From Exophiala sp. HKRS030 (Eukaryota; Ascomycota; Eurotiomycetes; Chaetothyriales; Herpotrichiellaceae): a stretch of DNA of 64,000 bases. The stretch covers positions 4,464,001 to 4,528,000 of the forward strand of contig JAHWDD010000001.1 of the NCBI GenBank assembly GCA_023897205.1, given 5' to 3'. The translations under genes were made by a program, and so were the position numbers. Positions 1 to 10,524 of this stretch are shown piece by piece. The notes below the pieces were generated by a model. That model was not told the origin of the DNA, did no database searches, and worked only from the letters and a program-made list of their open reading frames with translations. Numbering within the stretch: position 1 is the first letter of the stretch; the number at the start of each line of letters is the position of its first letter.

Positions 1-298
1 TGCTTGGGTGACGAGTGACAGTTTTGAGTTGATCAATGGCCCCGCATCTTTTTCTCTTTCTGCTGCCTGCGTCTCGTAGAAACGTGGCAGTTCATTGTGT
101 CGCCAACGAAGCCCAAGTCATTATTGAGGGAGTCACATTATTGTTCTCACCTTTTTACTCCGTTCCTTGTTTTCATACCCATCTCCGATCCATCTAGTCA
201 TCTACGGTGTATCCGTCGATTACCTCAGGGCAAATGCCATCAAACACCACGGCGACCTTCCTACACTAGACTTGAACTTCCAGCACTGCGATACAATC
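1..298. promoter_or_regulatory. 5' flank of the first gene
   Basis: Non-coding lead-in to the gene starting at 299. The reading frame of that gene stays open back to about 167 but has no ATG there, so this is best read as 5' UTR and promoter. No further element recognised. Confidence 0.4.
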
Positions 299-1660
299 AT
301 GACCACCATCCTAGATACTCCTAGTCCTCTGCCGGGCTCTTTTCTGCCTGCCAACGAGGCCACCTTCCGATGTACCAACTTCAACGCCTCATTATTTCTT
401 CCTCCGACACCTGATCAATCTAGATCGACCCCGACATCATCCAGTCTATCTCAAAGCCTCCGCAACAAGACATCTGCGCAGACCGCATCGAGGAAGCGAC
501 CACGTTTAGATCCCGTGTCTCGTCGCGACGCCACCTCTCCTCCCCCACTGGTCAACACAAATTACCGTATCGCCGGAGGACTCGACACGCCGACTTCACT
601 CAGCGTGCAGAGGGAAGAAGAAGAAGACCGCGATGAATTCGAAGCAGATTGTCGGCCAAACAGGTACACAGAGACGACGAGATCGTCGTACTTTCCTCAA
701 ACGCCGGCGGTCAACGATGACAACAAATCCACGAATGGCAAGCGCAGACTATCTCAGTCCCCACAGACTCCTGGAGGTTGGGGCAAGACTGTCTGGGCCC
801 TGACGGGAGGCATCGCCGGAAAAGTCATCAACTTTTGCTGGAACACCACATTCAAGGGTTTCCACGCAGGAGGCGGCAAAGGCTATGAATTCGACCTGAG
901 CACTCCAGACGTATCTTCGCTCACGATACATGAAGTCGATGCGGCACAGGATGTTTTCCACGACGCCTACGAACGTCCAACCAGAGGAGATCGGGATAGG
1001 ACACCCATTCCGGGTGGTTTCCCGGAAGAGCAAAGCTTCGTGTTTGAAGGTTTCGAAACGGCACGAACCAAGTCTTATGAAAGGCGGAATGACTGGGTCA
1101 TTGTCGATGGTCCAGAGCACGACAGAGACGCCAGCCCGGTGAGAAAGAAGTCCAGAGCCAGTACGGCCAACCTGTACGCTCGGCAACCAAATACGCGGCA
1201 GGCAAGCAGCACTCAACATCCTCCTCGGCCTCGGCTCGCGTCTAGAACCTCTTCTCAGAAACCGTCGGCCTCATATGCCTCCCCGAGATCGTTGGCCGTG
1301 TCTGCGGCCGCCGCGAAACCGCAACACCGTCGGTCCGTATCTTCCTTTGAGCCAGCCTCCAACACCCCTCGACCGAACAGTAGAGCATCGATGGCGTCGC
1401 CGCGTCGGCAGTCTTCCCAGGTCCATACCACCGCCCAACCATCTCCTGAAGTTCGCAAATTCGAACAGAAAATGCGCCGGAAGGAAGCCAAACAGGATCA
1501 GACGATGAACCGTTTCAACGCACAATTGCAAGCCATGATCCGGGAGGGTCAGCAGGCGTTGGGATCAAAGATTGAGGTGGTCGACGGTGGTATGAGTGAT
1601 GTCGATGTTGATGAGGGATACGAAGAGGGCGGTGAGATGATGGAAAGTTGGAGGAGTTAG
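299..1660 (+). CDS. conserved fungal protein of unknown function
   Basis: Single-exon gene, 453 residues. The start is the first in-frame ATG (299); the frame upstream has no ATG. The N-terminal third is Ser/Thr/Pro-rich and basic (likely disordered, with an RKRPR-type basic patch that could be a nuclear localisation signal). The only compact, hydrophobic part is around residues 160-200, containing GGWGKTVWALTGG and FHAGGGKGYEF; this looks like the conserved core. It is followed by a long Ser/Arg/Pro-rich stretch, then a short charged helix (about 380-430) and an acidic end. I have an impression of similar uncharacterised ascomycete proteins with this Gly-rich core but cannot name a family. 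The next gene faces it tail to tail. Confidence 0.75.
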   Translation: MTTILDTPSPLPGSFLPANEATFRCTNFNASLFLPPTPDQSRSTPTSSSLSQSLRNKTSAQTASRKRPRLDPVSRRDATSPPPLVNTNYRIAGGLDTPTSLSVQREEEEDRDEFEADCRPNRYTETTRSSYFPQTPAVNDDNKSTNGKRRLSQSPQTPGGWGKTVWALTGGIAGKVINFCWNTTFKGFHAGGGKGYEFDLSTPDVSSLTIHEVDAAQDVFHDAYERPTRGDRDRTPIPGGFPEEQSFVFEGFETARTKSYERRNDWVIVDGPEHDRDASPVRKKSRASTANLYARQPNTRQASSTQHPPRPRLASRTSSQKPSASYASPRSLAVSAAAAKPQHRRSVSSFEPASNTPRPNSRASMASPRRQSSQVHTTAQPSPEVRKFEQKMRRKEAKQDQTMNRFNAQLQAMIREGQQALGSKIEVVDGGMSDVDVDEGYEEGGEMMESWRS

Positions 1661-2095
1661 TACCTAGTCGTCCCAGAAAACAAGAACAAAGGTGATCGGC
1701 CAAGTAACAACTGCATTTGGTGTCGATAACAGAAACAAGATACCCCTTAGTCGTTGTCTTTTTTGGTGGTCCAGACACTCGAGATGTCCGTATGAATACT
1801 CCATTCCATTCAATGTACAGAGAATTTTTACACGCTTATTCTTATGATCAACTTCTACTGTCGCTTACCCCGATCGTTTTGAATCTTTTGTCGAAAGTAA
1901 AAAATACGCTACCATCTTTTTGTACCCTTGCCCGTTCCTTTTCTTCTTTTCATAGAGGTGAAATGTCATATACAGTCATGATATCGTGATGTCGTGAGTA
2001 GTTGGGATCATCTTCGTCGTAGTGGTAGCAGTGGTACAGGTCTAAAAGTAAACAAGTTCCATGAGCGGGATAACCCTGCTTGAGCCCGAGAGAAT
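1661..2095. other. intergenic, convergent 3' ends
   Basis: 435 bp between two convergent genes. AT-richer than the flanks. It probably holds both 3' UTRs and polyadenylation signals. Nothing else seen. Confidence 0.4.
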
Positions 2096-3277
2096 CTAGG
2101 TAGAGAGGGCTCCTAAGTACAAGGCTTGATGTCTACCGAAACGCACTGTCTTTTGGGTATTATTATGGTTGACACTGGCCTCATCGTCATGTCCAGCATC
2201 GGCCAGAACAGCAGCAGCGGAGAATTTCCCAGAGGGAATGCTATGCCTCGTCGTCTCAACCGGTGGCGAGCGATGTACATTATCGCGAAGACGCCTCAAT
2301 CGCTCAGTATGCGATCGTCGGTCCTCGAGCGACTCGAGAAGTTGTGTCATGGGTTCATTCGACGTGTCCGCGTCGTTTACAAACGTATCATTCCTTTTAT
2401 CGTCTGGGTATTCTTGTGATGATGTGTCTGTATCGGACAAGGCCAGCCTAGGAGCAGTGGTGCCTTCAAGGAGGAACGTTGCCCATCGCCTGTCCATGGC
2501 AAAAGCATGATTCAGACGATCTTTCAGACCTTCGTCTTCGTCGTCATCCTCATTCCTAAACTCGTCCTCGGGCAGTGTATCTTGAGTCAGGCTTTGTATT
2601 CGTCTTCCAATATCCTCGCGCAATCGTCTTATCTCGTCCGTCTGGGTGGCCGCATTCTCTTTTAGGCTTCGTCTCTGTTGAAGTGTGTTTTGCAGAGATG
2701 TCCTGTGAGCCAAAAGTATTGGTATTATTTGTTCAGTGTTTTTGTTAACATCTCGTAGCTTTAGATTCTGGTTTGGGTTTGGGTTTTTGCTCTTCTTCCC
2801 GTCTCGATGGTCGTCATCCACTTTCTTTCGAAGAACGAGCATTCCGAACGAAGCGAGCAATTCTTCAAACTTGTCACCCTTGCACTCGTCTAGCATTGTC
2901 TTGCGTAGTACCGTTTCCTTGGGTAACGAGCCATTCTTTTTCAATTCCGTCAACGACTTGTACAAGGCTGCGCGTAGGTTGAGGGAATCCCTCGGTGTCG
3001 ATGGTGGGAAGTGAGGTTGTAGTTTCTCCCTGGTCTCGACGGGATCGTAAGTCTCAAACAGTCGGTACAAAGCCCACTCGACACTCTTGACGCGTTGCTG
3101 CAAATTTGTTGGAGGTGCTGCTTTGGGCGAACTGTTGCGCAGAGTGGATTCGGTGAGTGTGGGTGGGAAGTCCGGGAGGAGGTCAAGGTCGAGTAAGTGC
3201 AGGGTGTGGATGAAGATGGAAATGTAGTCTCGAGGTCGATATGGGAGTTGAGATTTGTTTGGGCTCGAGGAGTCCAT
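2096..3277 (-). CDS. HAUS augmin-like complex subunit 6 (N-terminal domain) protein
   Basis: Single exon, 393 residues, with a clean ATG at 3277. Residues about 15-160 match the HAUS6 N-terminal domain as I know it from filamentous fungi: a helical start (DYISIFIHTLHLLDLDLL), a central VEWALYRLFE segment, and the diagnostic DECKGDKFEELLASF followed by LVLRK near residues 130-150. Augmin binds gamma-tubulin complexes and nucleates branching microtubules in the spindle; filamentous ascomycetes keep some subunits although yeasts lost them. The C-terminal half is hydrophilic, with short coiled-coil-like stretches (about 190-240) and an acidic cluster. The protein is much shorter than animal HAUS6, as expected for fungal forms. 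The assignment rests on the N-terminal motif only. Confidence 0.75.
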   Translation of the reverse strand: MDSSSPNKSQLPYRPRDYISIFIHTLHLLDLDLLPDFPPTLTESTLRNSSPKAAPPTNLQQRVKSVEWALYRLFETYDPVETREKLQPHFPPSTPRDSLNLRAALYKSLTELKKNGSLPKETVLRKTMLDECKGDKFEELLASFGMLVLRKKVDDDHRDGKKSKNPNPNQNLKLRDVNKNTEQIIPILLAHRTSLQNTLQQRRSLKENAATQTDEIRRLREDIGRRIQSLTQDTLPEDEFRNEDDDEDEGLKDRLNHAFAMDRRWATFLLEGTTAPRLALSDTDTSSQEYPDDKRNDTFVNDADTSNEPMTQLLESLEDRRSHTERLRRLRDNVHRSPPVETTRHSIPSGKFSAAAVLADAGHDDEASVNHNNTQKTVRFGRHQALYLGALST

Positions 3278-4195
3278 TGTAGAACATGTTTCTGTCGAAG
3301 AAAAGGCTGAGTATCCGTAGAAGGTTTGTTGTTTGAACTGTACGGACCAAGTTGTTGCAGTGGTGACCTTGTTAAGTTATCATGGAGAAATAATGGACGC
3401 CGATTGGCTCAAATGACTCGATGTGAGCCTTGCAGATAGAGTGACGAGGCTGAAGATAGCACGGAGCATGCACTCGAGGGTACATCATCTCATCCAACAA
3501 TCTTCATCTCGTTTCACTTCTGATGTACTTCACCAAATCGTCTATGGTTGCCACATGGCTTTTCGAAATTTTTGAAATTCAACTCCACCGACAACACCAT
3601 CAACAAGCAGTGGTAGGTTCAGAGATGAAAATGTTCTTTGCGAAGTTATTAGATTTAAAAACAATCATACTTCCAGGCCTGAAGAGTTTTGGCAGTCTGG
3701 AGAGATATGGGATTTTAATCAGTGAGTCAGGAAAACTATGTTCAATCAAAGTTTCCATTAGGATCTGCCTGTTGAATATTAAAGACTGGTACAACCCACA
3801 CTTTTCACATACACACACGAAGAATTCCATAGATATTCAACCTCTCTTCTCCCTACTTCTTTCTTGTCATTATCTTGAATCCTTCAAAAGAAAGAATCAG
3901 TTTCTCGAAATTTCTCGACGCTACGCTTTACAGCAGTGCAAACAAACCCCGACCTCCTTGTTAACAACGTAAGACGATAACAGACGACAGCAGACGGCTC
4001 AAACTCTGCCTATATACTCGACACAAACGACAATTGACGACACAAGTTCTTTCTATATACATATCCTCGACCCCGGCGAATCAGATTCGAGTTCTCGCTT
4101 CAGACAATTCTCTTCTCGATTGACATAATCCAACATCACACATACTTATCAATCACAGCCAATTATTTCCTTTCTTCTAAAGAATATAGTTCAGA
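3278..4195. promoter_or_regulatory. divergent promoter region
   Basis: 918 bp between the divergent HAUS6-like and metallophosphoesterase genes. AT-rich, with pyrimidine-rich tracts close to the 4196 start. A 149-codon open frame at 3523-3972 is low in recognisable content and I do not call it. Confidence 0.4.
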
Positions 4196-5179
4196 ATGGG
4201 AGCGAGGACGACAATCCTAACCAGAATTCTCATTCTATCCGACACCCACGGCGAAGATTTTAAGCCCGAAGATCGACCTAGGCAGTATGCAGACGTGGCC
4301 ATCCACTGTGGTGATCTCACTGATGGCTCCAAGCTAGAAGAATTCCGAACAGCACTCCAGACACTCAAATCCATCAACTCCCCTCTCAAACTAGTCATCG
4401 CAGGAAACCACGATTTCACCATGGACATTCCCGCCTTCGAGGCCAAGGTCGCAGAAGCAACACCACCATTGGACCCCGAGCTTGTAGTCAGAGAATACGG
4501 GACGCCAGGCCAAGCGAGACAAGTGTTCGAAGATGCGCGACAAGAAGGAATTGTCTTCCTAGACGAGGGAACTCACCATTTCGCGCTCCACAACGGAGCC
4601 AGACTGAAAATCTACGCCAGCCCCTGTACGCCCGCCTTGGGAGCTTGGGGTTTCCAATACCACCCGAACAAAGGCCGCCAATTCGATATCGAGCAAGACA
4701 CAGACATCGCCATCACGCACGGTCCACCAAAGGGGATCATGGATTATACTCATGGTCGTGAACGGGCAGGGTGTCCTGATCTTTTTGGAGCTGTCGCTCG
4801 AGCCCGACCTCGCATCCACTGTTTCGGTCACATCCATGAAGGTTGGGGTGCGAGAGTGGTGACATGGAAGGATTGTGGTGGGATCGTTGAACCGTCTCAT
4901 TTTACCGCCATTGACAACGAAAAGTCTCCGGTCATTGCAAGACTGGCCACTCTTAGAACGCACACGTCAGATTCCGAGGAGAGGGCTGAGGAAAAGAAAG
5001 CGGAACTGGAGGAACTGGAGCGCAACAAGTGCGCCGTGACGAGCCATCGCAACACCGTGGATCAGCATCCTCTCGAGTCGGGCAAACAAACCCTATTCGT
5101 CAACGCGTCCATCAAGGGGGACGGAGAAGAATTTGTGCAGAGGCCGTGGTTGGTTGACATTGATCTTCCGAAGCCGTGA
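4196..5179 (+). CDS. calcineurin-like metallophosphoesterase (MPPED type)
   Basis: Single exon, 327 residues. All signature blocks of the binuclear metallophosphoesterase fold are present in order: LSDTHGE (about 14-20), HCGDLTDG (about 38-45), AGNHDFTMD (about 70-78), THGPPKGIMD (about 178-187) and FGHIHEGWGA (about 214-223). These supply the metal-binding Asp, His and Asn residues, so the enzyme should be active. The architecture matches the MPPED1/MPPED2 family found widely in ascomycetes, usually 250-330 residues. The C-terminal 90 residues include a charged helix and look variable. The physiological substrate of the fungal members is not known to me; MPPED2 hydrolyses cyclic nucleotides poorly in vitro. 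No signal peptide is seen, so it is probably cytosolic. Confidence 0.9.
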   Translation: MGARTTILTRILILSDTHGEDFKPEDRPRQYADVAIHCGDLTDGSKLEEFRTALQTLKSINSPLKLVIAGNHDFTMDIPAFEAKVAEATPPLDPELVVREYGTPGQARQVFEDARQEGIVFLDEGTHHFALHNGARLKIYASPCTPALGAWGFQYHPNKGRQFDIEQDTDIAITHGPPKGIMDYTHGRERAGCPDLFGAVARARPRIHCFGHIHEGWGARVVTWKDCGGIVEPSHFTAIDNEKSPVIARLATLRTHTSDSEERAEEKKAELEELERNKCAVTSHRNTVDQHPLESGKQTLFVNASIKGDGEEFVQRPWLVDIDLPKP

Positions 5180-5594
5180 TTGGTACTGTCTTCAAGGCAA
5201 GAAGGGAGTTCATTTTGTTATATGTATAATGCTATTGAAGGTGAGTGAAAGATACTGTACGACTAACATAGAAACAATTGCCTGAGAAACGTAGTCGGTA
5301 TGGGTAAATATTCGTGACATCAAAAAAGGACTACATCAGCACCAGCCACACGAGGTAGTGATGATGTTTGGGCCCTTTTGTAACAAAAGCAAAATATCAA
5401 ATGAGCAAATGAAAACTTACATAAGTGTCAACAAAGCAAATAGACCCGACTCCGTGACACCCATTCCATTCCATACCAAACCATATCATACCATAGAGAC
5501 CTTCCTCTCACACTCCACCGTCATCCCTCCATCCGAGAACAATTTCAATATTCCCTTCATCACCAGCCATGACCATCCCCGTCCCACCTCTCAA
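5180..5594. other. intergenic, convergent 3' ends
   Basis: 415 bp between the metallophosphoesterase and the HET gene, which converge. Nothing recognised beyond probable 3' UTRs. Confidence 0.4.
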
Positions 5595-7422
5595 TCAGCG
5601 TCGTCGGCCAGTACAGTGCCGGGTCGGCATCAGACTGACATTCCAGCAACGGGTTTGCCAGTCACGTTCCATTTCTATCTTGACGCCCATTTCGGCTATG
5701 AGGGCACAAAGTCCCTTGAGGTAATCCCCACGGAGAGCAAGGTAGGAATCGACCAAATCTGGAACCACCAGGTACTTCATCTCGTTCATGGCAGTGACCG
5801 CCCAGCTCCACGCGTTCCTGCCACGGAGCTGGAACTCCTTGTTGATCCAGCCTTGCGGATAGAGATCCACGCCGTTGACCCGTCGGTTCGCCACACCGGT
5901 GGCCTGGTCCATGTACAGCTGCGCCTTGTTGACGATCAGACACACCGGGTTGAATTCGACGTCGAAACCAAAGTAGACGACCCCGGCGGGACCGTCGTTC
6001 AAGTCGCCCGACAGGTCCAGAAAGATCCCTTGCTCGCCGTCGAGCATGTCGACTTTCCAACAGCGGCGCCCATCCTCGGCAAGTTCCGAATCACCGACAT
6101 CACCGGAAGAGCAGCAAAAGTCAAAGTTGCCACTGCCGTCGACATCAACAAAGACGAGAGGGTTCGACACCATGGAAATTTGAAAGCCGTGGAAGAACCG
6201 CTGGATCAGCTGTTGTTGCTGATGCAGTTGACAGAGGCTGTTGCTGGGTCGGGGTTTGTTCAGAATCAGAATCCGTCGTCGCTGGAAGCCTGAATGGACA
6301 ACCTGGAGTTGGTTGCTCTGAAAAATGTCCTCGCCGAGGTAACGTACACGATAGAATTGGCCATCTCTTCCGGCCGGACGGAGGTAAATTCCAATCCAGG
6401 TCAAAGGGGTCTCAGAAGAGTCGCCCGGTGTGCCGGTTGCGCCCACGATCGCAACGTACGTCTCGGTCGTCCAAGGCTTGGTGTACAGAGAAACGGAGAG
6501 TCCGAGGTTTGTCAGTGCCGAGGGTTGGGGACTGCTTGTATTTTCGACTTGAATGTCCTTGCACTCGTAAAAGAATGGAGGCTGATCAGCCAACAGCTTT
6601 CCAAGTGCATAATCGGGGCCGCTCCATGCCAATATGGTTTGGTCACTTGTCGATCGGATGATCTCTTCTTGAAGCCTTTGGAAAGCTCTCTTGCCCTCAC
6701 CGTACATCACGGTCAGGTGCACGTCGAATATACCGAGAAGGCAATATGCAAGATCCTCAGGCCTGGTGGTCACCCGATTGGCCACCCAGGACATTTTCTG
6801 GGCAATGCTGCAATCACTGAGAGGATTACCGTTCAAATAGTTTTGTGGTATCCCTGTGAGGTTGCTGAGTCCCTCAACCATGTCAGACTTGGTTCCCAAC
6901 GGCTGCCAGTGAGCATTGAAGAAGGCCATCTTTCGGGGAGCCTAGAGTTTGTCGTCGTTAGATATCACCTTTGTGTGAGTTGGAAGCTCGGGGGTGTACA
7001 CATACTATGAGTTCCTGAAGAGTCCATCCTCGAGTGAACCAAGCACTCTTTGGTAGATCGTGAGTCGATTCCACATCAGACAGGTATGCGTAGCATTCCT
7101 CGGCTTCTTGATACCAATGGAACATGGAGTTGATGGCTTCCTGAAGTTCAGCACTACTCTTTTTGTCGATGCAGCAGCTATCGACCCAAACATAGTGAAT
7201 GCCATTATCGGCCGCGGTCTTGCAGCACTGGTGGATCTTGAAGTTTCCTCGCTTTGGCGATGCTTCACTATCCTCTGAGCCATTGTAGATGTCACCAGAG
7301 AGAAATTGTTCGAAGCTGATTTCGTCTTCTTCCCATCGGTGAGAGAGGATGGCGTAGATGACATTTTCGCAGGTCTGAAATTCCTCCATCTCCATTGACT
7401 TGGTGTTGATGAGTCTGATCAT
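5595..7422 (-). CDS. HET-domain (heterokaryon incompatibility) protein
   Basis: Two exons: 7422-7006 and 6941-5595, joined by a 64-nt intron (donor GTATGT, acceptor CTCTAG) in phase 0, giving 587 residues. Splicing restores the family block LQELIAPRKMAFF across the junction. HET landmarks appear in order: MIRLINT start, YAILSHRWEEDEISF (about 24-38), VWVDSCCIDKKSSAELQEAINSM (about 80-100), WFTRGWTLQEL (about 127-137), then RPEDLAYCLLGIFDVHLTVMYGEG and AFQRLQEEI. HET proteins trigger self-limited cell death when incompatible fungal cells fuse, or in related recognition responses. The C-terminal 300 residues are variable, as usual for this family, and may be the recognition part. A second HET gene lies at 58.5-60.4 kb. 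Partner and allelic specificity cannot be read from sequence. Confidence 0.88.
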
Positions 7423-8461
7423 CCTGAGGATGTGTGGAAGCCAGAGAGCCTATCTATTTGTCTCGTGAATGGTCAATTCTCAACAATATCGAAAGGTCTG
7501 GACTAGGAGACAAGTACGAAGGGATGGACCCGAGGAGCGGTGTCAAGTGTCCAGACATAACTTCCATGATGGGGGGATGGAAGTGATTATATGTCAATTC
7601 CACAGTCATGGGAGCAGTTAATCATCGAGGCTGCACATCCAAGCAATATAGGCAGGCTGAATGTTACCTACACGTCGGAGAGGCAGTATATTGCCTTTCT
7701 CCATGCTGATCCGTTGACCCTTGTGATGGGGGTAAGCAATGTTTTATTGCCTTTCACTGGTCATGGTATCTTAAGCGCTCGCTAAGCGCCAGCATGAACG
7801 GCCACATATGAGGTCAACCAGCACTCAGACCTGGAATCAGAACTAGAGTCAGGCTAGACCAAGACGTGCCGCTGAGTGACACGAGGTCCTTGTTGTGATT
7901 ATATCCAGAATGTGCATATTGCTTTGGTTGTTGCGTTTCTCCTCCCAGGCAGGGTGTAGTCAGTCAATTCACTCTCACCACTTTGACTCCTGCACTGTAC
8001 TCGGTATTCGTCTTTGATATATTATGATGTCTTTTCTTAGTTTCCTCGATATAATACGAGCGATTTTTGCTGTAGTGCCATGGTATCAACACAGAGAGAA
8101 CAAAAATACAGAGTACTTGTGCAGATGAAATGAGGTAATCATCATTGGGTGGCATTCGCAAGGCTGACGAGGCTGTGTTGCTGCCCTACGAAAACTGGAA
8201 CGAGGCTCCGTCGGCACAACGTCACTTGGTAAACAACAAACTTGCCCGGCATCAGCGGCAGTTTTTGCAGCAGACTTCCTGGCAGTTGGTTTTTCTTTGT
8301 CTCTTTCGCGCGCAAGTTTGTATATACAATCTAGAGATCAAGTGGGAAATATTAATTGTCCATTTCCTCTTTTCTCTGCTTGTTTCAATTCCCTCTTCCT
8401 ACATTCATCACCACAACTCCTTTTTGCAATCAAGAATTTCTCATTCGTCCGATCAGCCAAC
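7423..8461. promoter_or_regulatory. divergent intergenic region
   Basis: 1,039 bp between the HET gene and the HD-domain gene. No credible coding frame or RNA gene seen. The last 200 bp before 8462 are pyrimidine-rich and likely hold the HD-gene promoter and 5' UTR. Confidence 0.4.
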
Positions 8462-9316
8462 ATGGCTACAGATACACCACAAGGTAAGCAAACATTGTCA
8501 CTCCGCAGATCCTTGCAACGTACTAACATTACACAAGCTCCTGAATATGTGACGAGACAAGAACACACCTCTCAGCTACCCAAGCCGAATCCCTGGTCGG
8601 TCAATGCGGTTCTGAAAGATCTCCCAAACCCGCCGACCGAAAACGCCTCTTCTCCGATCCCCTTCTTCCACTATGTCGAACGACTCAAGGTCGAGAAGCG
8701 CGAAGGATGGCGAAGATTTGGAATCTTAAAGGGCGAATCGATAGCAGATCACATGTACCGCATGTCGCTCATCACCATGCTTGCCCCTCCCGAATTAAGC
8801 AAACGACTAGACGTCCCGCGGTGTACCAAGATGGCACTCGTTCACGACATGGCGGAAGGCCTTGTCGGTGATCTGACCCCGGTCGACGGTGTGCCCAAAC
8901 CCGAAAAGAACCGAAGAGAGGCAGCAACCATGGACTGGGTGGCGCAGTCTTTATTGGGGAAAGTGCACGGTGGTGTCAATGGGCAGGACATCCGTGCGGT
9001 TTGGCAGGAGTATGAGGACAGCGAAACCCTGGAGTCCAAGTTCGTGCATGACGTCGACAAGATCGAGCTTATCCTGCAAATGGTGGAGTACGAACGGGCC
9101 AGCGATTGCAAAGTTGACCTGAGCGAGTTCAGCTGGGTTGCTAGGAAGATCTATCTGGACGAGATGAAGGCTTGGGCGCAGGAGATTTTGGACGAGAGGG
9201 ATCAGTTGTGGAAGAGCAAGCATATGGAACCGAGGCAGCCGTCTACTGCAGAGACGATCCAGAAGCAGCAGGATCAGTATTACGGCAATGGCAATGCAGA
9301 GACGAAGACGAACTGA
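8462..9316 (+). CDS. HD-domain 5'-deoxynucleotidase (HDDC2/YGK1 family)
   Basis: Two exons, 8462-8483 and 8538-9316, with a 54-nt intron (donor GTAAGC, a perfect TACTAAC branch site at 8521-8527, acceptor ACACAAG); 266 residues. The 22-nt first exon encodes only MATDTPQ plus one base. HD phosphohydrolase residues are visible: FFHYVERLK, RRFGILKGESIADHMYRMS (first His), ALVHDMAEGLVGDLTP (the HD pair and Glu/Asp) and FVHDVDKIELILQMVEYE. This order and spacing match HDDC2 and its yeast homologues YGK1/YBR242W, which dephosphorylate deoxynucleoside monophosphates. Length fits the family with a short extra C-terminus. Probably cytosolic and involved in nucleotide-pool clean-up. Confidence 0.9.
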   Translation: MATDTPQGKQTLSLRRSLQRTNITQAPEYVTRQEHTSQLPKPNPWSVNAVLKDLPNPPTENASSPIPFFHYVERLKVEKREGWRRFGILKGESIADHMYRMSLITMLAPPELSKRLDVPRCTKMALVHDMAEGLVGDLTPVDGVPKPEKNRREAATMDWVAQSLLGKVHGGVNGQDIRAVWQEYEDSETLESKFVHDVDKIELILQMVEYERASDCKVDLSEFSWVARKIYLDEMKAWAQEILDERDQLWKSKHMEPRQPSTAETIQKQQDQYYGNGNAETKTN

Positions 9317-9876
9317 ACGAGAGGTCCCGACAAGTTCCAGTTGGACATTTTGCATGAGGATACGATGAGCAGGATAATGGAATGATGGAATGAGAAGAGT
9401 TGAGGGCAGTCATTTTGCAATTGCTGTGTACTTGTAGACAATGATACCCAGAATTCAATAGATAGACATTTTATGGTAGCAATCACCTTTAAGAAGCATT
9501 TCATGCCTATGTGATGTTTGCTCTAGGCAGCGCCTTTATGCTCAACGTTTTAGCATAGTATGTGGCGTCCCAAAGCCGGTAACGAGGTTCCTCTATCCCC
9601 CTTTGCTTTCATAGTCCCCCGCAGGATATAAATTTGGCTCGCAGGGTCCAAATTTTTGATTGTCTTGACAGGCAGAGATGCAAGTCTTTGCTTCTGACGA
9701 CGTTTTCGACGGTGCATAAGATTGTACCTACGCCATGTATATCGAAGCGTCATGGTGATGGCGCTAGCAGAACTCCTTGAAGGTCTCTCTGACACGAGAA
9801 CTTCGATCTTGTACAACGTGACTGAAGATGGTCAAATATCGGTAACAGTGTGAAGTATCAGTAGAGCGATTCCAGT
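9317..9876. other. intergenic, convergent 3' ends
   Basis: 560 bp between two convergent genes. Nothing recognised. Confidence 0.4.
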
Positions 9877-10524
9877 TCAGCCTTCTTCATCGTCATCTGC
9901 TGTCCGGTCCTTCTCCATCTCACTCCTCAACCACTCTGCCTCTTTCTGCATGACATCTGCACTCCTTGGCTTTCTGTCACTGTCGGGTCCAGCTGAAAAC
10001 TCCTTTCTGTGATTCATACGGTGACTCCTCTGGCTTTGCATCTCGAGAAAGGCCTTTCCAACATTTCCCTCTTCACCGTCCATCGATTCATAAATCTCAT
10101 CGCCCCCTCCACGGTGGTCATAATCCCCTTTCTGTCTTGGGATGATGTGAACATGTACGTGTGGTACTGATTGGCCGGCATCTACACCATCTTGAATGGC
10201 CACATTGAGCGCACTGGCAGAGTAGACTCGTTCCAAGGTTCGCGAAACTATCCGTACAGTGTTGAATAGGTCGGAGGTCTCTGCAGCACTGAGTTGTGAT
10301 ATTCTTGGAACTACCCGCACTGGACAGATCAAGACATGCCCGGGAAGAATGGGTTTCAAGTTGACCAATCCGAATGACAATCGACTTCTTGACAGGTGAA
10401 ACACCTGGGACGCAATGGGAAAAGGTCCGAACTTCAGATTGGGAGGAAGTGAAAGCTGAGGCATACTGTCCTGAGATTCCGAGGATATCTGATTCTCCTG
10501 TTGATCATCCACTTGCATGCTCAT
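9877..10524 (-). CDS. HNT2: HIT-family diadenosine polyphosphate hydrolase (FHIT type)
   Basis: Single exon, 215 residues from the ATG at 10524; an open frame runs a little further upstream but without an ATG. The core has the FHIT signature: FGPFPIASQVFHLS, SFGLVNLKPILPGHVLICPVR, NVAIQDGVDAGQSVPHVHVHIIPR. The last block contains the HxHxH triad with the nucleophilic histidine. FHIT-type enzymes such as yeast HNT2 and fission-yeast aph1 cleave ApppA and AppppA to AMP plus ADP or ATP. A 30-residue hydrophilic N-terminal extension and a charged C-terminal tail flank the domain, giving the usual fungal length of 200-220. The first ATG of a neighbouring pair, MSM, was taken as start. Confidence 0.88.
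   Translation of the reverse strand: MSMQVDDQQENQISSESQDSMPQLSLPPNLKFGPFPIASQVFHLSRSRLSFGLVNLKPILPGHVLICPVRVVPRISQLSAAETSDLFNTVRIVSRTLERVYSASALNVAIQDGVDAGQSVPHVHVHIIPRQKGDYDHRGGGDEIYESMDGEEGNVGKAFLEMQSQRSHRMNHRKEFSAGPDSDRKPRSADVMQKEAEWLRSEMEKDRTADDDEEG

Noticed and set aside
3523..3972. 149-codon frame between HAUS6-like and phosphoesterase genes
   Set aside because: AT-rich, no domain, lies in a promoter/UTR region.
5358..7010. Two plus-strand frames (311 and 238 codons) antisense to the first HET gene
   Set aside because: The minus strand carries the full HET signature and a valid intron; the plus frames have no recognisable content.
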